From Paenibacillus turicensis (GTDB taxonomy: Bacteria > Bacillota > Bacilli > Paenibacillales > Paenibacillaceae), in NCBI RefSeq assembly GCF_017873435.1, contig NZ_JAGGKG010000003.1:1-64000 (forward strand): a stretch of DNA of 64,000 nt, in the 5' to 3' direction. A program made the translations under genes and the position numbers. The notes under the pieces are model-generated. The model did no database searches. It worked only from the letters and a program-made list of their open reading frames with translations, and had not been told where the DNA came from. Shown piece after piece: positions 26,234 to 35,685 of this stretch (position 1 is its first letter; every line of letters starts with the position of its first letter).

Positions 26234-27070
26234 TTAAGCATGAAGGCGCTTGAATTGCTGGGGGGTTACGCCAGTATGCTTACGAAAGGTAGCGACAAAG
26301 TGACTGCTATCTCTAAAACCAGTAGCATTAGCGATTTCCGCAACGGTTCGCTGTGATTCACTTGCTAGCTTTTCCTTCGCTTTGTGAATTCGCATTTGTA
26401 CAAAATAAGTATAAGGTGCTAAATGAAAGGTAAGATGAAATAGTTTACTTAAATGTCTACCTGAAATGCCTAATACCTCTGCTAAATCATCAAGTCCTAC
26501 ATCTGGATTAGCATAGTTTGCTTCCATCCATTTTAATAATGGCGTGAGCTTTTCCATATTACGTGAAAATGAATTGCGATTATCTTGACTTAGCTTGCTT
26601 AAATATCCAAGAAAACGATAAAGCTCTACAGAGGTTTCTAAACCAAAACGATCATCACTTGTTTGATCAATTTGAGTTAACATTGTACTAATGCTTGGTG
26701 CAAATGGAGAATGAGCATCCCAATTGAAAATCGCAGGCTCCTTAATATTAAAGGCACTAAGAATTTGGCTTACCGTTGTTCCGCCAAAGGTTAGATAATA
26801 GGTGCTCCATATTTGCGAGGTGTTAGCCTTATAGTGATGTGGTAGATTTGGTGGTAATAAAATACCACTATGAGGTTTTAAAACAATTTCAGTCTCCTCA
26901 TAATATAACATCCCCTCGCCTTCTTCACATTGTAGCCAATGATACCATGGATACCCTTGGGGACGAATAATTTTTTCTTGATTAGGATTATATCCGATGC
27001 TTTCTATGAGCAAGGGAAGCTTCAGGTTGCCAGCAGGGGAAAACGCAAATCTGCGCATCGCTTTCGTCAT
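26234..27070 (-). CDS. AraC-family regulator (divergent from beta-galactosidase)
   Basis: The 278-residue protein has an N-terminal arabinose-binding-like cupin (about 30-140; WYHWLQCEEGEGMLYYEETEIVLKP) and a C-terminal AraC double helix-turn-helix (about 178-275; IANATGFRDSSHFVATFRKHTGVTPQQFK). It is divergent from the GH42 gene with 140 bp between start codons, so it is likely to activate that operon in response to galactose or a galactoside. The A/T-rich gap shows no clean operator. Confidence 0.85.
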   Translation of the reverse strand: MTKAMRRFAFSPAGNLKLPLLIESIGYNPNQEKIIRPQGYPWYHWLQCEEGEGMLYYEETEIVLKPHSGILLPPNLPHHYKANTSQIWSTYYLTFGGTTVSQILSAFNIKEPAIFNWDAHSPFAPSISTMLTQIDQTSDDRFGLETSVELYRFLGYLSKLSQDNRNSFSRNMEKLTPLLKWMEANYANPDVGLDDLAEVLGISGRHLSKLFHLTFHLAPYTYFVQMRIHKAKEKLASESQRTVAEIANATGFRDSSHFVATFRKHTGVTPQQFKRLHA

Positions 27071-27210
27071 GTATAGCTCTCCTTATTTTAAATTCAAAAT
27101 TAGTTCCATATTATTATATTTTAAAACAAATATATTATATATAACAGTAACAAATTAAAGATTAGAATGGTAATATAATTATATTTTTTAAAAAGGATGT
27201 GTTCGAAATC

Positions 27211-29244
27211 ATGATTAATAATAAGTTACCAAAAATTTGGTATGGTGGCGATTATAATCCAGAGCAATGGGACGCACAGACATGGCAAGAAGACGATCGT
27301 ATGTTTAAACTAGCAGGGATCGATGTGGCTACAATTAACGTATTTTCATGGGCAATGATTCAGCCAGATGAGGAAAGTTATGATTTTTCATTTTTAGATG
27401 AAACGATGGATCGTCTATATAACAATGGTACGTATATTTGTCTAGCAACAGGAACAGCGGCACACCCTGCTTGGATGGCAAAACGTTACCCCGATGTACG
27501 CCGAGTTGATGTGCAAGGAAGAAAGCGCAAATTTGGAGGCAGACACAATTCTTGTCCGAATAGTCCAACTTACCGTAAATATGCAACTAAATTAGCAGGT
27601 AAACTTGCTGAACGCTATAAAGACCACCCAGGCTTATTAATTTGGCACGTTTCTAATGAGTATGGAGGTTATTGCTATTGTGAAAATTGTGAAGCTGCTT
27701 TTAGAGTGTGGCTGAAGCAACGTTACGGTAGCATTAAAGAGCTTAATAAAGCTTGGAACACTGCTTTTTGGGGACATACCTTTTATGATTGGGATGAGGT
27801 TGTAGCACCAAACGATTTGAGTGAGGAATGGGCAGGCGGGCGTACAAACTTCCAAGGTATTTCTCTAGACTATCGTCGGTTTATGTCATACAGCCTCCTT
27901 GATGTATACAAGCTGGAATACGACGAAATTAAAAAGCATACACCAGACATTCCTGTGACGACAAATTTGATGGGTACGTATCAAGAGCTAGATTATTTTG
28001 AGTGGGCAAAACATTTAGATGTTGTGTCATGGGATAACTATCCTTCATTAGATACGCCAGTGAGCTATACAGCGATGACACATGATTTGATGAGAGGGGT
28101 TAAGCATGGTCAGCCATTTATGCTCATGGAGCAAACACCAAGCCAACAAAACTGGCAAGCCTATAATTCATTAAAGCGTCCAGGCGTAATGCGGTTATGG
28201 AGCTATCAAGCTGTGGCGCATGGTGCGGATACGGTGATGTTTTTCCAATTACGTCGTTCCATTGGTGCTTGCGAGAAGTATCATGGAGCTGTAATTGAGC
28301 ATGTGGGACATGAGCATACACGTGTATTTCGGGAGTGTGCTGAGCTAGGTCAAGAGTTAGTCACATTATCTGATTCTATTTTAGACGCTAGAGGTAACGC
28401 TAAGGTAGGCATTATTTTTGACTGGGAAAATCGTTGGGCAACAGAGCTTTCAAGTGGGCCTACGATCGCGTTGAATTACGTAAGTGAGGTTCATAAATAT
28501 TATGATGCGTTATTCCAGCAAAATATTGAAAGTGATATGGTTGGCCTAGAAGCTGATTTCAGTCAATATAAGGTCATTATCGCACCTGTGATGTATATGG
28601 TGAAGCAAGGTTTTGCTATAAAGGTAGAGGAGTTTGTTGCGGCAGGTGGGACATTTATTACTACCTTCTTTAGCGGAATTGTAAATGAAAATGATCTGGT
28701 TACAACAGGCGGATATCCTGGAGAGCTTCGTTCCTTGTTAGGCATATGGGCCGAGGAGATTGACGCGTTATTCCCAGAACATAAAAATGCAATTGTGATG
28801 AATAAAACGTGGGGAGCTTTAAAAGATTCCTATGAATGCGGTTTATTATGCGATATTATTCATAGTGAGGGTGCAGAGATTCTCGCTGAATATGGCGATG
28901 ATTTCTATCAAGGTTCACCTGTGCTAACAGTGAATAATTTTGGTAAAGGGAAGGCTTATTATGTGGCTACAAGTCCTGAGCCTGCATTTTTACAAGGCTT
29001 GTTAGCAAATGTGTGTGAAGAACAAAATATTAAGCCATTAGTCCATGCCCCTACAGGACTAGAATCAACCCAGCGTGTTAAAAACGGTGAATCATTCCTA
29101 TTTTTACTTAATCATAATGCAAATGATGTTCAGGTGGAAATTGGAGAGGAGACCAGAGTTGATTTACTCACAGGTCAGGCTTATTCAGGACAAGTGACTG
29201 TAACGGGACGTGGTGTAATGATTCTGAAAGGAGCAGCACAATAG
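27211..29244 (+). CDS. GH42 beta-galactosidase
   Basis: The 677-residue cytoplasmic protein has the GH42 start (KIWYGGDYNPEQW), acid/base Glu150 (WHVSNEYGG), nucleophile Glu307 (LMEQTPSQQNW) and the cysteine cluster CYCENC just after Glu150, which binds zinc in this family. Length is as usual. It would cut beta-galactosides from galactan or xyloglucan side chains imported by the adjacent transporter. The ATG at 27211 is chosen; a GTG four codons upstream lies right against AAAAGGA. A kinase-fold gene follows directly. Confidence 0.9.
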   Translation: MINNKLPKIWYGGDYNPEQWDAQTWQEDDRMFKLAGIDVATINVFSWAMIQPDEESYDFSFLDETMDRLYNNGTYICLATGTAAHPAWMAKRYPDVRRVDVQGRKRKFGGRHNSCPNSPTYRKYATKLAGKLAERYKDHPGLLIWHVSNEYGGYCYCENCEAAFRVWLKQRYGSIKELNKAWNTAFWGHTFYDWDEVVAPNDLSEEWAGGRTNFQGISLDYRRFMSYSLLDVYKLEYDEIKKHTPDIPVTTNLMGTYQELDYFEWAKHLDVVSWDNYPSLDTPVSYTAMTHDLMRGVKHGQPFMLMEQTPSQQNWQAYNSLKRPGVMRLWSYQAVAHGADTVMFFQLRRSIGACEKYHGAVIEHVGHEHTRVFRECAELGQELVTLSDSILDARGNAKVGIIFDWENRWATELSSGPTIALNYVSEVHKYYDALFQQNIESDMVGLEADFSQYKVIIAPVMYMVKQGFAIKVEEFVAAGGTFITTFFSGIVNENDLVTTGGYPGELRSLLGIWAEEIDALFPEHKNAIVMNKTWGALKDSYECGLLCDIIHSEGAEILAEYGDDFYQGSPVLTVNNFGKGKAYYVATSPEPAFLQGLLANVCEEQNIKPLVHAPTGLESTQRVKNGESFLFLLNHNANDVQVEIGEETRVDLLTGQAYSGQVTVTGRGVMILKGAAQ

Positions 29245-30213
29245 TTGGATAACGCAATTAAACCCGTGCTTAACGAAAAACAGCTTAGCGACATTATTAC
29301 CTTTGTGTTTGGTGCAAAAGCAGGTGGATTTACGGCAACTGAATTAAAAGATGGTTTTTTTAACAGTGCTTATGCGATTACTTTAGAGCAGGGAAATCGT
29401 TATGTGCTCAAATTAGCTCCACTTGATAACAGTGGGTTTATGCGTTATGAGCACAATATGATGCAGACAGAGGTTGAAGTGCTTCGGTTATTACGTGAAA
29501 AAACGGATGTACCTGTACCACAGGTGTATGCCTATGAAACGTCTTCTCCAGTGTATGATAGCTCTTTCTTTGTTATGGATTTTATAGAAGGTGATTCATA
29601 TTACAAGGTGAAGGATGCTTTACCTGAAGTTGAGCGTGAACGCATTGAGCAACAGCTTGGTTTTTTTACTGGTCAGATTAATAGCTTACGTGGACAACGC
29701 TTTGGATATTATGCGCTTGAGGAGATGCAAGGCGACAACTGGTCCAATGTATTTTTAAGCATGATCGACAGCTTAATGTTGGATGCAGACCATAAAGCTG
29801 TGAAACTACCTGCATCGGCTGATGAAATTACGGCGATATGTAAACGCTTCATACCTAGTTTAGATGAGGTGAAGATTCCCTCCCTAGTGCATTGGGACCT
29901 ATGGGAAGGTAACATTTTTGTGAAGGATGGACAAATCGTTGGAATTATAGATACGGAGAGAGCGTTGTGGGGAGACCCACTCATGGAGTATTATTTCCGT
30001 TCATTTATTCAATCACCCGCACATATGAAAGGATATGGAAAGGAATTTTTTACCGAATCTGAGACACAACGTATTCTGATGTATGATTTGTATTTAGCGC
30101 TTATTCTTCATATTGAATGTACGTACAGAGGTTATACCAATGAGAAACATATTAATTGGGCAAAAGGCCATTTGCAGCGGACATGGGACTCTGTTTTGGC
30201 TGACATCAAATAA
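29245..30213 (+). CDS. APH-family phosphotransferase (small-molecule kinase)
   Basis: The 322-residue protein has the aminoglycoside phosphotransferase fold: a catalytic loop LVHWDLWEGNIF (H-x-D-x4-N) and a metal-binding GIIDTERALWGDP (about 230-242), preceded by a nucleotide-binding N-lobe (RYVLKLAP). Members phosphorylate antibiotics, choline, sugars or homoserine. It begins with TTG immediately after the GH42 stop, with AAAGGAG inside the end of GH42, so it is co-expressed and more likely phosphorylates a sugar or metabolite than an antibiotic. Substrate is unknown. Confidence 0.75.
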   Translation: MDNAIKPVLNEKQLSDIITFVFGAKAGGFTATELKDGFFNSAYAITLEQGNRYVLKLAPLDNSGFMRYEHNMMQTEVEVLRLLREKTDVPVPQVYAYETSSPVYDSSFFVMDFIEGDSYYKVKDALPEVERERIEQQLGFFTGQINSLRGQRFGYYALEEMQGDNWSNVFLSMIDSLMLDADHKAVKLPASADEITAICKRFIPSLDEVKIPSLVHWDLWEGNIFVKDGQIVGIIDTERALWGDPLMEYYFRSFIQSPAHMKGYGKEFFTESETQRILMYDLYLALILHIECTYRGYTNEKHINWAKGHLQRTWDSVLADIK

Positions 30214-30227
30214 TATACCCTTTTATT

Positions 30228-30288
30228 AAAAAACGATGCTTTTCCGTCTGCTTTATTTTTATAAAGTGATGGAAGGCATCGTTTTTTC
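30228..30288. terminator. Terminator between the GH42 operon and the M42 gene
   Basis: aaaaacgatgc pairs with gcatcgttttttc, with an inner tccgtc / gatgga pairing. A-rich and T-rich flanks make it usable for both convergent transcripts. Confidence 0.85.
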
Positions 30289-30344
30289 TAATAAATATAG
30301 ATAATATCTAACGATAGCTAATCATTCTTTACTTACTGTAACTA

Positions 30345-31418
30345 TTAGCTACGCTCTAAAATTGTATTTAATGTTGTTTGGTCTAAGCCACGTACAAGCT
30401 GAACTAGCAATTCTTTAGCAGCAGCATAATCATCTGTATGAATTATCGATGAGGATGTATGAATGTAACGAGAGCAGATGCCAATAATTGAAGAAGGTAC
30501 ACCTTTTCCACTAACATGAACCTGTCCTGCATCTGTTCCACCTGGAGATACAAAATATTGATATTTTACTTTATGTGTATCCGCTGTATCCTGAATATAT
30601 TCTAAAAGTCCACGGTGGGTAAGCATCGTTGGGTCATAAATCCGTAATAAAGCACCTTCACCAAGCTTACCAAATACATCCTTACTTCCCATCATATCAT
30701 TGGCAGCACTAGCGTCTAAACCCAAGAAAATGTCCGGTTGAATAAGGTTGGCAGCTGTTCTTGCTCCACGTAGCCCAAGCTCCTCTTGTACTGTTGCGCC
30801 ACAATATAAGGTGTTAGGTAATTTTTCTGTATGCAGACGTTCCATGAGTTCAATCGCAAGACCTACACCATAACGATTGTCCCATGCTTTAGCCATAATT
30901 TTTTTTGGATTAACAAGCGGAGTGAATTCGCAGATTGGGACAATTTGTAGTCCTGGTTTGATACCATGACGCTCTGCTTCCTCTCTACTGTCTGCACCGA
31001 TGTCTAAATACATCGTTTTAATATCTGCAGGCTTGTTGCGGTCTGCTTCTTGAAGCAAGTGAATTGGAGTTGAACCCACTACCCCGATAACAGGACCATT
31101 TTCAGTAATTATTTGTAATTTTTGTGATAATACGGCTTGACCCAACCAACCACCAAGCGGTTGGAAATACACCATTCCATTATCACTAATTCTTGTTGTC
31201 ATGAAGCCAACTTCATCCATGTGGCCAGCAACCATGACCTTAGGTCCTGCTTCGTTCCCACGTAACACACCAAATAAGCTTCCTAAATTATCTTGCACAA
31301 ACTCATCCGTATAAGCCGCTAGCTTTGTTTTCATAAAGCTCCGTAATTCGCGTTCAAAGCCGGGAGCAGATGGAAATTCAGTTAAGGTTTTAAATAATTG
31401 CAACGTTTCTTGATTCAT
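30345..31418 (-). CDS. M42 family metallo-aminopeptidase (YsdC/FrvX-like)
   Basis: The 357-residue protein carries the M42 co-catalytic metal motifs: [11 protein letters not shown] (first His/Asp), KAWDNRYG (bridging Asp), QEELGLRGA (catalytic and ligand Glu), GLDAS and a C-terminal [11 protein letters not shown]. Members form tetrahedral 12-subunit cytosolic peptidases that trim short peptides, or in some cases act on glycans. Length is typical. It starts at an ATG with GGAAGG upstream. Endoglucanase annotations sometimes given to this family are not supported. Confidence 0.88.
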   Translation of the reverse strand: MNQETLQLFKTLTEFPSAPGFERELRSFMKTKLAAYTDEFVQDNLGSLFGVLRGNEAGPKVMVAGHMDEVGFMTTRISDNGMVYFQPLGGWLGQAVLSQKLQIITENGPVIGVVGSTPIHLLQEADRNKPADIKTMYLDIGADSREEAERHGIKPGLQIVPICEFTPLVNPKKIMAKAWDNRYGVGLAIELMERLHTEKLPNTLYCGATVQEELGLRGARTAANLIQPDIFLGLDASAANDMMGSKDVFGKLGEGALLRIYDPTMLTHRGLLEYIQDTADTHKVKYQYFVSPGGTDAGQVHVSGKGVPSSIIGICSRYIHTSSSIIHTDDYAAAKELLVQLVRGLDQTTLNTILERS

Positions 31419-31550
31419 ATTTATTCCCTTCCTTCCTTACAACAATAAATATTGACATGCACTTCTTTCCTACGGGACACATAACATATTTTATATTACA
31501 CCACACTGGAATAGAAATACAGGGGAATGGAAGTACAGGAGGATATCGCC

Positions 31551-31631
31551 ATGGAGGTAAGACATAAGGATACTGTCGTTATTTTGGTGTTGTTTGTTTT
31601 GCTGGTACTGATATTGGTGGCGGCGTTTTGA
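31551..31631 (+). CDS. YjcZ-like tiny transmembrane protein
   Basis: A 26-codon ORF, MEVRHKDTVVILVLFVLLVL followed by ILVAAF, has an excellent ribosome-binding site (AGGAGG, spacing 8). A short polar start and one hydrophobic helix ending the protein match the tiny transmembrane YjcZ group found in Bacillales and linked to sporulation membranes. The stop lies within the first arm of a palindromic element. The spoVA operon about 1.1 kb downstream fits a sporulation role, but function is inferred from form alone. Confidence 0.55.
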   Translation: MEVRHKDTVVILVLFVLLVLILVAAF

Positions 31632-31716
31632 AGGAAGCCTCTAGCGCTCTTAAATCTGGATTCCTGTGATTGTAGGTTAGGGTGGGAATCCAGAGTTTAA
31701 ATGCGCTGTCAGCATT
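31625..31716. repeat. Long palindromic hairpin element, copy 1
   Basis: GTTTTGAAGGAA (31625-31636) pairs with TTCCTTCAAAAC (31705-31716). Further in, AGCGC pairs with GCGCT, and TCTGGATTCC (31655-31664) pairs with GGAATCCAGA (31685-31694). The left 52 bases recur 223 bases downstream at 31846-31897 with one mismatch, where the element is followed by related but altered arms to about 31954. It can serve as transcription terminator for the YjcZ-like gene. Confidence 0.75.
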
Positions 31717-31928
31717 CCTTCAAAACCCCTCCACCGTAGGGTAAAGGAAGGTGCGATTCCTGCTTTGCCTTGGAATCGTTCCAATATAAGATCGTTATTT
31801 AAACTTAATTATCGTCTCTGATTAAGTTTTTTTGTTTTGTTTGTTGCGTTTTGAAGGAAGCCTCTAGCGCTCTTAAATCTGGATTCCTATGATTGTATGT
31901 ATATTGGTGGAATCCAGCTTTAAATGCG

Positions 31929-32612
31929 CCCGCTTCGCTTGTCATCTTCCTTCCAACTCCACACTAGGGAAAGAATGTGATTCCTACCATGCGTTAGGAA
32001 TTCAAACCATTTATAAAGCCGGTATGGAAGATGTGTACACTCCGGTTGCACCTTCCATAAGAGTAATCAGCAAGAAGGAAGTTTAATACACCCGCTTCGC
32101 TTGTCATCTTCCTTCCAACTCCACACTAGGGAAAGACTGTATTCCTACTCTGCGTTAGGAATTCAAACCATTTATAAAGCCGGTATGGAAGAAGTGTACA
32201 CTCCGGTTGCACCTTCCATAAGAGTAACCAGCAAGAAGGAAGTTTAATGCGCCCGCTTCGCTTGTCATCTTCCTTTCCACTCCACACTAGGGAAAGACTG
32301 TATTCCTACTCTGCGTTAGGAATCCAAACCATTTATAAAGCCGGTATGGAAGATGTGTACACTCCGGTTGCACCTTCCATAAGAGTAACCAGCAAGAAGT
32401 AAGTTTAATGCGCCCGCTTCGCTTATCATCTTCCTTCTCACTCCAAACTGGGGGAACGATGTGATTGCTCCTGTGCATTAGGAATCACGTTTTGGACAAG
32501 CTTACATAAGGATGAAAGGAAAACCCTTTAAAGCCGGTATGGAAGATGTGTACACTCCGTTGCACCTTCCATAAAAGTAATCAACAAGAAAGGCAGATTT
32601 AAACGCGCATCG
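31929..32612 (+). repeat. Tandem array of about 161-bp units (four copies)
   Basis: Units begin with cccgcttcgctt at 31929, 32091, 32252 and 32413 (periods 162, 161, 161). Units 1-3 are nearly identical; unit 4 is diverged and has an insertion of about 30 bp. Each holds tatggaag / cttccata and gaaggaag / cttccttc inverted repeats. With the palindromic copies upstream they fill the 1.1-kb gap between the YjcZ-like gene and spoVAC. No convincing coding frame persists across units. Confidence 0.85.
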
Positions 32613-32743
32613 GTTGCATTATTTTTAGCAAAAAAATAACATGGATGATTTACCAACATAACAACGTGACAATTGACAAATACTGAATATAAACAAGGTT
32701 GTTTTCTAGTTTTTTAGTATTTCAATACAAAGGAGAAATTGAT

Positions 32744-33244
32744 ATGCCAGCAAAAAGTAAATCAGGCATGAAGGTCAAGTTAAATTCCTTACTTTTAACT
32801 GAACAAGATTATAAGCAAATTGCGGATAGTCATAACCCTAAGGTCAATATATTTACGAATTGCTTGAAAGCTTTTTTGGTTGGGGGGACGATTTGCTTAC
32901 TTGGTCAATGTGTGCAACAGCTTTTTATGACTTTTGGCGGTATGACGGCGAAGCAAGCTAGCAGTCCAACTGCGGCAGTGATGATCATTATTGCGATTAT
33001 TTTAACGTGTTTTGGTGTTTACGATAAAATTGCGCAATGGGCTGGCGCTGGCTCGGCAGTTCCGATTACTGGTTTTGCCAATTCGATGTGCTCCTCTGCT
33101 TTAGAGTCTCGCTCAGAAGGCTTAGTGCTTGGGGTAGGTGCAAATATGTTCAAGTTAGCAGGATCGGTTATCGTGTTTGGTGTATTTGCCGCCTTTGTCG
33201 TTGGTGTCATTCACGTTATTTTTGGTCTTGGAGGTGTTCATTAA
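32744..33244 (+). CDS. spoVAC: Stage V sporulation protein AC
   Basis: The 166-residue membrane protein (four spans) begins MPAKSKSGMKVKLNSLLLTE and contains NCLKAFLVGGTICLLGQ and AGAGSAVPITGFANSM, hallmarks of SpoVAC. It belongs to the channel that loads dipicolinic acid into the forespore and releases it at germination; SpoVAC has mechanosensitive channel activity in Bacillus. The start has AAAGGAG; 15 further codons are open upstream. A SigG promoter is expected; only a weak match (AAATA, 18 bases, CATAACA ending 32663) is visible. Confidence 0.95.
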   Translation: MPAKSKSGMKVKLNSLLLTEQDYKQIADSHNPKVNIFTNCLKAFLVGGTICLLGQCVQQLFMTFGGMTAKQASSPTAAVMIIIAIILTCFGVYDKIAQWAGAGSAVPITGFANSMCSSALESRSEGLVLGVGANMFKLAGSVIVFGVFAAFVVGVIHVIFGLGGVH

Positions 33245-33246
33245 GT

Positions 33247-34257
33247 ATGCTAATCGGTTCGCAAACATGGGAGTTTCGGAATAAACCCGTTATTATTGGT
33301 GCCGCCACTGTAGTTGGGCCAGAGGAAGGTGAAGGTCCTTTAGCTAGTGATTTTGATTTTACTTATGACAACCTTGAAATAAACGAAAAAACTTGGGAAA
33401 AGGCAGAAAGAAAGCTGCTTGAGCACGCGGCTTCGCTTGCGTTAGTTCACGCCAACATTTCTAAGGATGAGCTTAGCTTTTTTATCGGTGGAGATTTGAT
33501 GAACCAAATTATTAGTGCGACGTTCGCAGCACGCCAGCTGATGACGCCATATATTGGCATTTTTGGCGCATGCTCTACTTCAATGGAAAGCTTGGCACTC
33601 GCTTCCTTTATTGTGGATGCAGGTGGAGCTAATTATGTATTAGCCGGCACAGCAAGTCATAACTGTACAGCAGAAAAGCAGTTCCGTTATCCAACGGAAT
33701 ATGGCTCTCAAAAGCCCCCAACGGCACAATACACGGTTACAGGTGCAGGTTGTGGAGTTGTAACAAGTACAGGCTCAGGACCACGCGTGACACATGCAAC
33801 GATCGGAAAAATTCAAGATTTAGGGGTAACAGATCCGTTTAATATGGGAGCGGCAATGGCTCCGGCTGCTGCGGATACGATTGTCACTCACTTTAAGGAT
33901 ACAGGTCGCTCACCAGCGGATTATGATCTCATTGTTACTGGAGATTTAGCGACTGTTGGGCATGAAATCGTTAGTGATCTGTTAAAACGTGATGGTGTAG
34001 ATATGAACTTAACGGAATTTAAAGATTGTGGCTTGATGGTGTACGACTTAGAAAATCAACCTTTTGTAATTGCTGGTGGTAGTGGTTGTGGTTGCTCGGC
34101 TGTCGTTACGTATGGACATATATTAAAAAAATTAAAAAATAAAGAGCTTCGTCGTGTATTAATTGTGGCTACAGGTGCGCTGTTATCGCCGTTGTCCTTC
34201 CAACAAGGGGAAAGCATTCCTTGTATTGCCCACGGTGTAGTTCTAGAAAGTGAGTGA
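33247..34257 (+). CDS. spoVAD: Stage V sporulation protein AD
   Basis: The 336-residue protein has a thiolase-like fold as in SpoVAD: TWEFRNKPVIIGAATVVGPEEGEGP at the start, GIFGACSTSMESLALA (nucleophile-like Cys region), and SGCGCSAVVTYGHIL near the end. SpoVAD binds dipicolinic acid directly and works with the SpoVAC/AE membrane subunits. The start is the ATG two bases after the spoVAC stop, with GGAGGTG upstream. The same frame is open for 70 more codons within spoVAC, which is not used. Confidence 0.95.
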   Translation: MLIGSQTWEFRNKPVIIGAATVVGPEEGEGPLASDFDFTYDNLEINEKTWEKAERKLLEHAASLALVHANISKDELSFFIGGDLMNQIISATFAARQLMTPYIGIFGACSTSMESLALASFIVDAGGANYVLAGTASHNCTAEKQFRYPTEYGSQKPPTAQYTVTGAGCGVVTSTGSGPRVTHATIGKIQDLGVTDPFNMGAAMAPAAADTIVTHFKDTGRSPADYDLIVTGDLATVGHEIVSDLLKRDGVDMNLTEFKDCGLMVYDLENQPFVIAGGSGCGCSAVVTYGHILKKLKNKELRRVLIVATGALLSPLSFQQGESIPCIAHGVVLESE

Positions 34258-34262
34258 AATGT

Positions 34263-34613
34263 ATGATATTTTTCTGGGCGTTTGTGATTGGCGGTTTATT
34301 TTGTGTCGTTGGACAATTAATGTTTGATGTGCTTAAGCTATCTCCTGCTCATACGATGAGTACATTAGTTGTTACTGGGGCAGTGATGGATGCGTTTGGC
34401 TTATATGATCCACTTGTGAAATTTGCGGGTGCAGGTGCCACAATTCCTATTACAAGCTTTGGTAATTCACTTGTTCATGGTGCTTTAACAGAGCTGCAAA
34501 GAGATGGCTGGATTGGGGTCATTACCGGGATATTTGATGTCACCAGTGCCGGGATCTCTGCGGCTATTATTTTCTCGTTTTTAGCTGCCTTAGTGGTACG
34601 CCCGAAAGGTTAA
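34263..34613 (+). CDS. spoVAE: Stage V sporulation protein AE (AEB type)
   Basis: The 116-residue membrane protein begins MIFFWAFVIGGLFCVVGQL and contains AGAGATIPITSFGNSLVHG, closely parallel to SpoVAC and typical of SpoVAEB. It completes the minimal C-D-E set for dipicolinate transport. A GTG at 34254 overlapping the spoVAD stop is an alternative start, but family members begin with the hydrophobic segment. spoVAA, spoVAB and spoVAF are not present here. Confidence 0.93.
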   Translation: MIFFWAFVIGGLFCVVGQLMFDVLKLSPAHTMSTLVVTGAVMDAFGLYDPLVKFAGAGATIPITSFGNSLVHGALTELQRDGWIGVITGIFDVTSAGISAAIIFSFLAALVVRPKG

Positions 34614-34725
34614 GTGTTTTCATGTAAATAATGTCTATGTGCAAACTATGGTGCAAAAAGTATACTTCCCTCCGTTATATCATGTACAATATGAGTACTG
34701 ATATCATGTTTGGGAGGTATTTTTT

Positions 34726-35682
34726 GTGCCAATAGAACATAATTCTACACAAATCATTGCTAATATTAAAGCAAATCTAGAGCAATGTATTTTAGGGAAA
34801 TCATTTGAAATCGAATTGTTATTAACGTCCTTACTAGCTGGGGGACATTTATTGATTGAGGATGTTCCGGGAACGGGGAAAACTCAATTAATTAAAGCTT
34901 TAGCTAAATCGATAAGCGGAGAATACCGTCGAATCCAGTGTAACCCTGATATTTTACCAAGTGACATCACAGGAGTTTCTGTTTTCCACCCTCATGAGGA
35001 AAAGTTTGTATTCCGTCCAGGACCGGTTATGACTAATATTTTGTTAGCAGATGAAATCAACCGAGCTACAACTAAAACTCAATCGGCTTTGTTAGAGGTG
35101 ATGGAGGAGCGTAATGTAACTGCGGATGGCGAGACGTATGCCCTGCCACACCCATTCATGTTATGCGCAACCCAAAATCCAATCGATTTTGAAGGAACCT
35201 ATACGTTACCAGAAGCACAGCTAGATCGATTTATGATGCGCTTTAAGCTTGGTTATCCTGATGCAGCTATTGAAAAGCAGATGTTATCCTCCCATAAAAT
35301 GGGACAACCTGTGGATACGCTCCAGCCTGTTGCGACGATGGATGAAATTGCGATGCTTCAAACTCAAGTCCGTAACATTTTTATTCATGATGCTTTGACA
35401 GATTACTTACTCTCTATTGTCCATGCGACTAGAAATCATCCTCTTATTGCGCTTGGCGCAAGTCCTAGAGCTTCTTTGTCCTTAGTTATGGCTGTAAAGG
35501 CATTTGCACTTATTCATGAACGCGATTTTGTATTGCCTGACGATATTAAGCTGTTGACACCGTATGTACTTAATCATCGCTTGGTGCTTCAACCAGAGGC
35601 TAGACTAGATCAAGTTAACTCGGCAATATTGATGGAGCGCATTTTAGAGCAGGTGCGTGTACCCGTTTCAGTGGGGAATTAG
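34726..35682 (+). CDS. MoxR-family AAA+ ATPase
   Basis: The 318-residue protein has Walker A DVPGTGKT (46-53), Walker B ILLADE (105-110) with the INRA that follows, sensor 1 ATQNP and the MoxR-specific YTLPEAQLDRF. MoxR ATPases act as chaperones that mature partner proteins, often with DUF58/VWA-like partners encoded alongside, as here. GTG start with GGGAGGT. First of a three-gene operon (next start 3 bases after the stop). Confidence 0.92.
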   Translation: MPIEHNSTQIIANIKANLEQCILGKSFEIELLLTSLLAGGHLLIEDVPGTGKTQLIKALAKSISGEYRRIQCNPDILPSDITGVSVFHPHEEKFVFRPGPVMTNILLADEINRATTKTQSALLEVMEERNVTADGETYALPHPFMLCATQNPIDFEGTYTLPEAQLDRFMMRFKLGYPDAAIEKQMLSSHKMGQPVDTLQPVATMDEIAMLQTQVRNIFIHDALTDYLLSIVHATRNHPLIALGASPRASLSLVMAVKAFALIHERDFVLPDDIKLLTPYVLNHRLVLQPEARLDQVNSAILMERILEQVRVPVSVGN

Positions 35683-35685
35683 CTT

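Noticed and set aside
29245-30213. Aminoglycoside-resistance gene
   Set aside because: The APH fold is shared with many metabolic kinases, and tight coupling to a GH42 enzyme argues for a metabolic substrate.
30345-31418. Endoglucanase (cellulase) label for the M42 protein
   Set aside because: All visible motifs are metal ligands of M42 aminopeptidases; there is no glycoside hydrolase catalytic motif.
31889-32086. 65-codon ORF in the tandem-repeat region
   Set aside because: It is a translation of the palindrome and first repeat unit, and the frame is not kept in later units.
31929-32612. CRISPR-like array
   Set aside because: The units are contiguous 161-bp tandem repeats with no short repeat-spacer alternation and no cas genes.
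32634-32663. SigG promoter for spoVAC
   Set aside because: AAATA, 18 bases, CATAACA has the right spacing but mismatches in both elements; kept only as a note under spoVAC.
33037-33246. Long N-terminal extension of SpoVAD into spoVAC
   Set aside because: It would be an out-of-frame reading of spoVAC; the SpoVAD family starts at the ATG at 33247, which has a good ribosome-binding site.
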